Shown here one piece after another: positions 1 to 4,724 of a stretch of DNA of 6,057 nucleotides. The position numbers and the translations under genes are program-made. The notes below the pieces were generated by a model. That model worked only from the letters and a program-made list of their open reading frames with translations, searched no databases and was not told the DNA's origin. The stretch spans positions 1 to 6,057 of the forward strand of contig CAZPUJ010000245.1 of the NCBI GenBank assembly GCA_964589725.1. The letters are read 5' to 3'. The stretch comes from CAYSHJ01 sp964589725. Its GTDB lineage: Bacteria > Planctomycetota > Planctomycetia > Planctomycetales > Planctomycetaceae. Position 1 is the first letter of the stretch. Each line of letters opens with the position of its first letter.

Positions 1-605
1 TCGTCGCGACGGCCGAGATCACGCTCGGCGGGATGTTGAAGGATCAGATTCTCGACATCGAAAAGCTGCCGCTGAAGTACGCCGGCATCTCGCACTGCTT
101 CCGCACCGAGGCGGGTGCTCATGGTAAGGCGACCAAGGGCATCTACCGCGTGCATCAATTCACGAAGGTTGAAATGTTCGGCTTCACCGCGCCGGACGTC
201 GCCGAGTCCGACAAGTTCCACCAACAGATCCTGAGCATCGAGGAAGACATCTTCCAAGGCTTGGGCATTCCGTACCGAGTGCTCGACATCGCCAGCGGCG
301 ACTTGGGCGGGCCGGCATATCGCAAGTTCGACCTCGAAGCTTGGATGCCTGGCCGTGGCGAAGCGGGCGAGTGGGGCGAAGTCACCTCCGCCTCGAACTG
401 CACCGACTTCCAATCCCGCCGCCTGGGCATCCGCTGCAAGCTGCCGGACAAAAGGGGAACGCACTTCGTCCACACGCTCAACGGCACCGCCGTCGCGATC
501 ACGCGAGCCATGATCGCCCTCCTCGAAAACCACCAACAACCCGACGGCAGCATCGTCATCCCGGAAGTGCTGAGGAAGTGGATGGGGATCGAGCGGATTG
601 GGTAG
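1..605 (+). CDS. serS: Seryl-tRNA synthetase, C-terminal half (5' end outside window)
   Basis: Cytoplasmic class II aminoacyl-tRNA synthetase that activates serine with ATP and charges tRNA-Ser (and tRNA-Sec where present). The reading frame is already open at base 3 and ends at TAG 603-605, giving 200 visible residues. The family is usually about 420-430 residues, so the N-terminal coiled-coil tRNA-binding arm and motif 1 lie outside the window. Visible in order (numbering from base 3): the serine-binding TAE loop at residues 3-5; motif 2 with FRTEAG, where Arg34 and Glu36 are the expected ATP contacts; HQFTKVE; AYRKFDLEAWMPG; the TSASNCTDFQSRR segment; and motif 3 around LNGTAVAITRAMIALLEN with the conserved Arg168. 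It ends with the usual PEVL-RKWMG tail. Motif 3 reads GTAVA where many bacterial enzymes have GSGLA, and the AYRKFD/TDFQSRR stretch recalls mitochondrial SerRS. The assignment is firm; the subtype is inferred from memory. Confidence 0.97.
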   Translation, partial: VATAEITLGGMLKDQILDIEKLPLKYAGISHCFRTEAGAHGKATKGIYRVHQFTKVEMFGFTAPDVAESDKFHQQILSIEEDIFQGLGIPYRVLDIASGDLGGPAYRKFDLEAWMPGRGEAGEWGEVTSASNCTDFQSRRLGIRCKLPDKRGTHFVHTLNGTAVAITRAMIALLENHQQPDGSIVIPEVLRKWMGIERIG

Positions 606-697
606 GCGAGCAGCCGCGTGAGGTCGGCTTCGGCCCTACTCGGCTAACTTGCGCAGAGCTTCGAACTTGAAGATCGGAATAGAAGAGGGAAGACAAC

Positions 698-838
698 ATG
701 CCAGCCCAAGAAAAGCACGATCTGTTTGAATTCATGCTCGACCGAGTCAAAGACACTCAAAAGGATCACCTCGACGGCGAGCCTCAAGCGTTTGGCCGAT
801 GGTTTGCCAATCTGTTCTTCATGAACCCTCGCGACATT
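698..838 (+). pseudogene. 5' remnant of an unidentified gene (about 47 codons)
   Basis: An ATG at 698 has a good Shine-Dalgarno sequence (GAGGGA 685-690, 7 nt before the start) and begins with MPAQEKHDLFEFML. This is followed by an amphipathic, acidic/basic helix-like region and EPQAFGRWFANLFFMNPRDI. The composition is protein-like and unlike a random frame. The frame stays open to TGA 881-883 (61 codons in all). The last 14 or so residues (from STRPERKNQ) fall on the antisense of the cupin fragment's conserved core, so they are probably not original sequence. I do not confidently recognise the family. The N-terminus vaguely recalls AIPR-type (abortive-infection) proteins, but I cannot confirm that. 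The alternative is a genuine 61-residue small protein that overlaps the cupin remnant antisense. Confidence 0.5.
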
Positions 839-1032
839 TCGACGCGGCCCGAGAGAAAGAACCAAATCTCTTCGACGGTTTGATGAGTCATCGCTTTCGA
901 GGTTTGACCGGGAACCAGCTCAAAGTGTGCCATGCCACCGCCGCTCAATCCGAGCAAAATGCGGACTCCCGATCCATCGGGTGCGATCACATCAGGCTTC
1001 GCGGACAACCGCGCGGTGCTGAAATTGGTCAT
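829..1032 (-). pseudogene. Truncated cupin-domain protein (N-terminal half only)
   Basis: Read on the - strand from ATG 1032-1030, preceded by AGGAAGG 9 nt upstream, the frame gives MTNFSTARLSAKPDVIAPDG, then GVRILLGLSGGGMAHFELVPG, then MTHQTVEEIWFFLSGRVEMSR. This is the first half of a small cupin (double-stranded beta-helix) protein. Motif 1 is recognisable: Gly42, His50, Glu54/Glu55 and Gly62, with Thr52 where classical cupins have a second metal-binding His. Homology stops near residue 66-68 (about position 830-837). The frame then runs into the antisense of the neighbouring + strand remnant (GFMKNRLANHRP) and stops before cupin motif 2, so the barrel could not close. The family is usually roughly 100-130 residues. 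Most likely a non-functional remnant. A TTG at 1080 would extend the frame upstream, but the ATG has the better ribosome site. Confidence 0.68.
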
Positions 1033-1089
1033 GAACTTGGGCCTTCCTGATGATCCGGAACGCTGGCGACTCGGCGACAAAGGCGGACT

Positions 1090-1202
1090 ATCGGATTCCG
1101 CGCGATGCGCTACCAGTCATTGACACTCGGCAGTCCCGAATTTCCCGCTGAGGTTGAACCAATCCGATTCACCCGCGACGATGGTCTCATCGGATTGTAA
1201 CC
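1090..1202. promoter_or_regulatory. Three ATCGGATT copies with a long inverted repeat
   Basis: The octamer ATCGGATT occurs at 1090-1097 (+), at 1161-1168 on the - strand, and at 1189-1196 (+). The last two are part of a perfect 9-bp inverted repeat, CAATCCGAT 1160-1168 and ATCGGATTG 1189-1197, separated by 20 nt. Outer arms GGTT 1152-1155 and AACC 1199-1202 can extend the pairing with a small asymmetric bulge. It ends 21 nt before the RraA-like start and lies between that gene and the divergently oriented cupin remnant. It could be an operator for a transcription factor or a 5'-UTR stem-loop. A perfect TTGACA sits at 1120-1125 but has no convincing -10 element at 16-18 nt. Function is inferred from position and symmetry only. 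Confidence 0.35.
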
Positions 1203-1223
1203 ATCAGGATTGAATCACTCGGA

Positions 1224-1901
1224 ATGAGCTTGATGACGGCTTCACCCACGGAAATCACACTGGAAATGATGCGGCAGTCGTTAACGGCGGCTGTTATTTC
1301 GGATGCATTGGACTCGCTGGGGCATCGGCGGCATTCACCCTCGGTCGCGCTGAGGCCCATGACCGTTTGCGGCCGGGTGCTCGTCGGGCGGTGCAAGACG
1401 ACGTTGTGGGCAGACATGGCGCATCCGGATCCGCGGCCGTATGAATTGGAACTGCAAGCGGTCGATGCGTGCCGGCTAGATGATGTGCTGATCTGCGCGG
1501 CGAACGGTTCGACGCGATCGGGCGTGTGGGGCGAATTGCTCAGCACGGCCGCTCGGAACCGCGGTTGCGTCGGTGCGATCGTGGATGGCATGGTCCGCGA
1601 CGTGCGGCAGATGACAAAGATGGACTTCGCCGTGTGGGCGCGCGGGACGAACGTGCTCGACAGCTTGCATCGCCAGCGAGTGATCGACGCCGATGTCTCG
1701 GTCGAGATTGACGGGATCGAATTCTGTTCCGGCGATTTGGTCATTGCTGACGTCGATGGCGTGGTCGTTGTGCCGCGTTCGTTGGAGGCGGAAGCGATTC
1801 GTCGAGCTTGGGATAAAGTGTACGCCGAAAACGTGACTCGCGACGCGATCCGCGCAGGTATGCTGGCCAGCGAGGCGTATCGGAAGTACGGTGTGTTGTG
1901 A
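1224..1901 (+). CDS. RraA family protein (4-hydroxy-4-methyl-2-oxoglutarate aldolase-like)
   Basis: 225 residues, a normal length for the RraA/HMG-CHA aldolase family, whose members either cleave 4-hydroxy-4-methyl-2-oxoglutarate or 4-carboxy-4-hydroxy-2-oxoadipate to pyruvate plus a second product, or (RraA of E. coli) bind and inhibit RNase E. Visible: the N-terminal helix with VISDALDSLG (24-33), the G-VWGELLSTAA segment (100-110), and the divalent-metal/pyruvate-binding stretch GAIVDGMVRD (117-126) with Asp121, Arg125 and Asp126. Then comes GDLVIADVDGVVVVP (170-184), which closes the barrel-like core. The retained Glu104, Arg125 and Asp126 favour an aldolase or decarboxylase-type enzyme over the pure RNase regulator, but the substrate cannot be read from the sequence. 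Start: ATG 1224 (AGGA 1206-1209, far upstream) or ATG 1233, which has GGAA 8 nt before it. The genes on either side give no pathway clue. Older databases label such proteins dimethylmenaquinone methyltransferase, which is misleading. Confidence 0.9.
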   Translation: MSLMTASPTEITLEMMRQSLTAAVISDALDSLGHRRHSPSVALRPMTVCGRVLVGRCKTTLWADMAHPDPRPYELELQAVDACRLDDVLICAANGSTRSGVWGELLSTAARNRGCVGAIVDGMVRDVRQMTKMDFAVWARGTNVLDSLHRQRVIDADVSVEIDGIEFCSGDLVIADVDGVVVVPRSLEAEAIRRAWDKVYAENVTRDAIRAGMLASEAYRKYGVL

Positions 1902-1940
1902 GAAGACAGGTGGCTGGGATCGGGCTGCGTGAAGAGAAAA

Positions 1941-1972
1941 CGAAAGCGGCGTCGAGCCGCCGCACTCCAAAG
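1941..1972. repeat. Intergenic palindromic repeat before proC
   Basis: The 81-nt spacer between the RraA-like gene and proC contains GCGGC (1946-1950), a GTCGA loop, and GCCGC (1956-1960), flanked by GAAA on the left and CGCACTCCAAAG on the right. I recall near-identical units (AAAGCGGCGTC-A-GCCGCCGCACTCCAAA) as recurrent intergenic elements in planctomycete genomes, but could not search. If it is translated as an N-terminal extension of proC, it yields a low-complexity Arg/Lys-rich run that no ProC has. This supports placing it outside the gene. The hairpin has no T tract, so it is not an obvious terminator. Confidence 0.6.
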
Positions 1973-1978
1973 GGGAGG
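1972..1978 (+). promoter_or_regulatory. Ribosome binding site of proC
   Basis: GGGGAGG lies 4 nt before ATG 1983. It is a strong anti-16S match with rather short spacing. It decides the proC start in favour of 1983 over the in-frame GTG at 1929, whose 18 extra codons are read from the palindromic repeat. Confidence 0.7.
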
Positions 1979-1982
1979 CAGC

Positions 1983-2789
1983 ATGTCGTGGCGAGTCGGT
2001 TTTATCGGCGCGGGGAAGATGGCGACGGCACTCGCTCGCGGGTTGTGCGCGGCGCGGTTCACGTCGACTGATCGGATCGTTGCTAGTGACGTTGTTCCGC
2101 AAGCTCGGCAACTCTTCGCGGATGAGACAGGAGCTCGCGTCGTCGATTCGAACGCCGAGGTTGTCTCGGCATCGCAGATCGTGATTCTCGCCGTGAAACC
2201 GCAGCAGATGAGCGGCGTGTTGAGCGAACTCAACGGCAAAGTCACGCCGCAGCATCTGGTGATCTCGATCGCGGCGGGGATTCCGTTGAAGTCGTTGGCC
2301 GCGGGGCTGGGCGAGCAGACTCGACTGGTGCGCGTGATGCCCAACACGCCTTGTTTGGTTGGAGCTTCCGCCAGTGGGTTCGCCATCGGCGGCGCGGCGA
2401 CCAAAGAGGACGCGGCGCTCGTTGAACAATTGTTGTCGGCGGTCGGAGTGGCCGTCGCGGTCGATGAACAACTTCTGGATGCGGTGACCGGATTGTCTGG
2501 CAGCGGGCCCGCGTATGTCTATCAAATCATCGAGGCACTCAGCGACGGTGGTGTACGCGTTGGCTTGCCGCGCGATGTGGCGACGAAGCTCGCGGCGCAA
2601 ACGGTCTTCGGCGCGGCGAAGATGGTGCTCGAAACGGGCCAGCATCCGGGAGCACTCAAGGATGCCGTGACCTCTCCCGGCGGCACAACGATCGCGGGAC
2701 TGCACGCTCTGGAACGAGGCGGTCTGCGCGGCTGCTTAATGAACGCCGTTGAAGCCGCGACGGAACGATCGAAGGAATTGGGACGATGA
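1983..2789 (+). CDS. proC: Pyrroline-5-carboxylate reductase
   Basis: Cytoplasmic enzyme that reduces 1-pyrroline-5-carboxylate to L-proline with NAD(P)H, the last step of proline biosynthesis. The protein is 268 residues, almost exactly the length of the E. coli enzyme. The N-terminal Rossmann fold starts with VGFIGAGKMATAL (5-17, dinucleotide-binding glycines 9 and 11). It is followed by VILAVKPQQM (67-76), SIAAGIPL (95-102) and RVMPNTPCLVG (117-127). The all-helical dimerisation/catalytic domain carries the family signature, beginning LSGSGPAYVY (171-180) and ending KDAVTSPGGTTIAGLHALE (226-244). Every expected block is present with no frameshift. The start is fixed by the GGGGAGG site and by the family N-terminus. 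It follows the RraA-like gene at 81 nt and precedes the kinase gene at 91 nt; both gaps hold repeats, so tight operon coupling is not evident. Confidence 0.97.
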   Translation: MSWRVGFIGAGKMATALARGLCAARFTSTDRIVASDVVPQARQLFADETGARVVDSNAEVVSASQIVILAVKPQQMSGVLSELNGKVTPQHLVISIAAGIPLKSLAAGLGEQTRLVRVMPNTPCLVGASASGFAIGGAATKEDAALVEQLLSAVGVAVAVDEQLLDAVTGLSGSGPAYVYQIIEALSDGGVRVGLPRDVATKLAAQTVFGAAKMVLETGQHPGALKDAVTSPGGTTIAGLHALERGGLRGCLMNAVEAATERSKELGR

Positions 2790-2790
2790 A

Positions 2791-2827
2791 GCGGAATTGC
2801 GGATTGCGGATTGCGGATCGCGGATTT
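2791..2827. repeat. GCGGATT heptamer tandem array
   Basis: Five near-perfect units of period 7 begin two bases after the proC stop: GCGGAATT (2791, one base longer), GCGGATT (2799), GCGGATT (2806), GCGGATC (2813) and GCGGATT (2820). From memory, arrays of this heptamer are common between planctomycete genes, where spurious open frames read them as RIADCGLRIADCG or AIRNPQSAIRNP. Here the + frame reads LRIADCGSRIW. This indicates that the in-frame extension of the kinase gene upstream of 2881 is not coding. Confidence 0.7.
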
Positions 2828-2880
2828 GGCCGGAGCGTTCGAAGCCATCAACGTTTTGCGAACTTCTGCGAGCCTCGCGC

Positions 2881-4605
2881 ATGACCGAACGCACGCCCGA
2901 ACAACCAGAGCGCCCAGCGTGCACGACCCCGTTGCCGTCCGAACCTGTTCCGTTGGGAGCGACCGTGCCGCTCCCGTCGTCGTTCTCGCAAAGTCGTATC
3001 GTGGGGAGCGGGCCGTTGACCGGCTCTCTCCGCGTCGCGGACTTGCAGGACAAGATGCTGGGCGAATTCCGGCTGCTGCGACGGCTCGGTGGCGGCGGCA
3101 TGGCCGAAGTTTGGTTGGCCGAACAAACGTCGCTGCACCGGCAAGTGGCCGTGAAAGTCATGCGCCCGGACATTCAAGCGGACGAAATGTGTCGCAAGCG
3201 GTTCGAGCAAGAAGCTCACGCGGCGGCGGGATTGAATCATCCCAACATCGTCCAAGTGTATGCGATCGGCGAGGCCGAGGGGATTCGATTCATCGCTCAG
3301 GAGTATGTGCAAGGTTTGAACATGCGCGACTACATCGCGAAGAAAGGGCCACCGCCGGTTCAGATCGCGATGCACATCATGAAGCAAGTCGCCGCGGCGG
3401 TGCAGGCCGCCAGCGAGGCGGGCATCGTGCATCGCGACATCAAGCCGGAGAATATTCTGCTGACTCGCAAGGGACTGGCCAAGGTCGCGGATTTTGGATT
3501 GGCTCAATTGACGCAACCGGGCGACAACGTGCGGCTGACTCAAATCGGCGTGACGATGGGCACACCGCTGTATATGAGCCCGGAACAGGTACAAGGCAAG
3601 AAAGTCGATCACCGCAGTGACATCTACTCGTTGGGGGTTACGTTTTATCACCTGCTTTGCGGACGCCCACCGTTCCGTGGCGAGACGGCGATGGCTGTCG
3701 CCATTCAACAGGTGCAGTCAGCGGCGCCGCCGTTGATCGAAACACGTTCCGACCTGCCGAGTTCGATCTGCAACTTGGTTCATCGGATGATGGCCAAGAA
3801 GCCGGACGATCGTTTCCAGTCGGCTCAGGCCGTGTTGCAGGAGTTACGGAAGATCGACAAGGACGGTCTCCACGAGCTCGATTTTGCGAACGCTGGCGAG
3901 CTGCCGGCCATGGCGCGGATCGATCGTTCACAGTGGGTACGTGGGCGTGGACTCATCCAGTGGCTTCATCCGCGTGTGCATCCTTGGGGAGCGTTTGTGA
4001 TTTGGGGAGTCCTTGTCGCAGCGGCCTCGGTGGCGCTGGGTGCTCGATCTCGACCCGGCCCAGCGCTGCGACAACGTGTTGCGCGACAGAGTCACACTGA
4101 AAAGCAACCCACGATTGCTGGGCAGGTGGAGGTCGCTCGCCGACAAGACACGGAAGACGCCTGGCGGGCCGTGCTGGTGCATTTTCCCGGCGACGCGCCG
4201 GAAAAGCACGAGGCTCGCGCGGAGCTCATCCTACGGTTGTTGCCACAGCTGCGATTGCGCGAGGTGCAAGAAATTTGCGAAAATGTGACGCGCTCGGGCA
4301 ACGCGCCGCCCTCGGCTGCGGCAGTTGCCTGGGCCGGGCGGGCGATCATCTACGGATTGGAAGGCAACATGCCCGAAGCACAACTCCTAGTCAGCCAACA
4401 CGTGCGGTCGCAGGAACAGTCGCTGCCTCCGGAATTGCGCGAGTGGGTTCGGGAAATGGTGGATCCGCGACGTCGACCTCCCGGATCACCGCGCGGAATG
4501 CAAGGAGGATTTACGACGGGTGCAGATCGTGGACCACCACGCTTCAGCTCCCAGGACCGCACGCCCAATCGACCCACAGGGGAAAACGGAGCACCGAGAC
4601 GTTGA
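2881..4605 (+). CDS. Membrane-anchored Hanks-type Ser/Thr protein kinase
   Basis: 574 residues. Residues 1-59 form a Pro/Ser/Thr-rich, probably disordered N-terminus. The kinase domain spans about 60-325: glycine loop LGGGGMAEVW (69-78), catalytic Lys92 in VAVKVM, alpha-C Glu111, catalytic loop HRDIKPEN (184-191, Asp186 and Asn191), DFG (204-206), an activation segment with Thr220 and Thr225 as candidate autophosphorylation sites, and GTPLYMSPEQ (227-236). DIYSLGVTFYHLLCGRPPF (247-265) follows. All catalytic residues are present and the HRD arginine marks an RD kinase activated by loop phosphorylation. One hydrophobic segment at about 368-387, preceded by an Arg-rich stretch, is a likely transmembrane anchor. 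This places the kinase in the cytoplasm and about 185 residues outside it: a helical, possibly TPR-like region (about 415-528) and a Pro/Arg/Gly-rich tail (529-574). ATG 2881 is chosen because the upstream frame runs through repeat DNA and proC; no clear Shine-Dalgarno precedes it. Substrates are unknown. Confidence 0.93.
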   Translation: MTERTPEQPERPACTTPLPSEPVPLGATVPLPSSFSQSRIVGSGPLTGSLRVADLQDKMLGEFRLLRRLGGGGMAEVWLAEQTSLHRQVAVKVMRPDIQADEMCRKRFEQEAHAAAGLNHPNIVQVYAIGEAEGIRFIAQEYVQGLNMRDYIAKKGPPPVQIAMHIMKQVAAAVQAASEAGIVHRDIKPENILLTRKGLAKVADFGLAQLTQPGDNVRLTQIGVTMGTPLYMSPEQVQGKKVDHRSDIYSLGVTFYHLLCGRPPFRGETAMAVAIQQVQSAAPPLIETRSDLPSSICNLVHRMMAKKPDDRFQSAQAVLQELRKIDKDGLHELDFANAGELPAMARIDRSQWVRGRGLIQWLHPRVHPWGAFVIWGVLVAAASVALGARSRPGPALRQRVARQSHTEKQPTIAGQVEVARRQDTEDAWRAVLVHFPGDAPEKHEARAELILRLLPQLRLREVQEICENVTRSGNAPPSAAAVAWAGRAIIYGLEGNMPEAQLLVSQHVRSQEQSLPPELREWVREMVDPRRRPPGSPRGMQGGFTTGADRGPPRFSSQDRTPNRPTGENGAPRR

Positions 4606-4655
4606 CTGACAGTGCCAAATTTCCACGCTCGAATCGCAACTCGGTGTCCAGCGGC

Positions 4656-4685
4656 TTGAGGGTTCTCTTCGCGCGGGGATAGAAT
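4656..4685 (+). promoter_or_regulatory. Predicted sigma-70-like promoter
   Basis: TTGAGG (4656-4661, 4 of 6 to TTGACA) and TAGAAT (4680-4685, 5 of 6 to TATAAT) are separated by 18 nt. Transcription would start near 4692, leaving a leader of about 33 nt that contains the GGAAGGA ribosome site. It lies in the 119-nt gap after the kinase gene, so the phosphatase gene could be expressed on its own. Seen in sequence only. Confidence 0.55.
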
Positions 4686-4710
4686 CCTGAGAACTCGTCG
4701 CCCGCTTGGC

Positions 4711-4717
4711 GGAAGGA
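4711..4717 (+). promoter_or_regulatory. Ribosome binding site deciding a GTG start
   Basis: GGAAGGA sits 7 nt before GTG 4725. The next in-frame ATG is at 4791, inside the FHA domain, and would remove its first beta-strands. The GTG is therefore the likely start. Confidence 0.75.
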
Positions 4718-4724
4718 TGATTCA

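Larger units (their letters stand above)
606..1223. other. 618-nt region without an intact gene
   Basis: Between serS and the RraA-like gene I find no full-length gene. The stretch contains a 5' gene fragment on the + strand (698 to about 838) and a 5' cupin fragment on the - strand (about 829-1032), which meet head-on. It also contains a repeated-octamer and inverted-repeat cluster at 1090-1202. Just after serS there is only a weak hairpin (AGCCG 612-616 with CGGCT 625-629, 8-nt loop) and a GGC-TTCG-GCC mini-stem at 626-635. Neither is followed by a T tract, so I do not call a terminator. Other small open frames here do not look like protein families. Confidence 0.7.

Noticed and set aside
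968..981. 14-bp palindrome CCCGAT-CC-ATCGGG
   Set aside because: It falls in the coding part of the cupin remnant (Pro-Asp-Gly-Ser codons), so it is explained by the protein sequence.
799..1050. 83-codon + strand frame in the serS/RraA-like gap
   Set aside because: It is antisense to the recognisable cupin fragment and resembles no protein.
1929..1982. N-terminal extension of proC from GTG 1929
   Set aside because: The 18 codons read the palindromic repeat and give an Arg/Lys run. ATG 1983 has a strong ribosome site and matches the family N-terminus.
1187..2705. Two long - strand frames (405 and 409 codons) across the RraA-like gene and proC
   Set aside because: Their sequence is Arg/Ser/His-rich shadow peptide and spans two well-supported + strand genes plus the repeat between them.
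2786..2788. ATGA overlap of a start codon with the proC stop, suggesting translational coupling
   Set aside because: This ATG is not in the kinase frame and opens only a short repeat-derived frame.
2868..2878. Hairpin GCGA-GCC-TCGC just before the kinase start
   Set aside because: A 4-bp stem with a 3-nt loop is too short to be worth calling in high-GC DNA.
2749..2880. N-terminal extension of the kinase from TTG 2749
   Set aside because: It would overlap proC by 41 nt and translate the heptamer array. The ATG at 2881 is a simpler start.
2848..3708. 286-codon - strand frame and 269-codon + strand frame (2811-3620) inside the kinase gene
   Set aside because: Both are shadows of the kinase domain, whose catalytic motifs are complete in the third frame.
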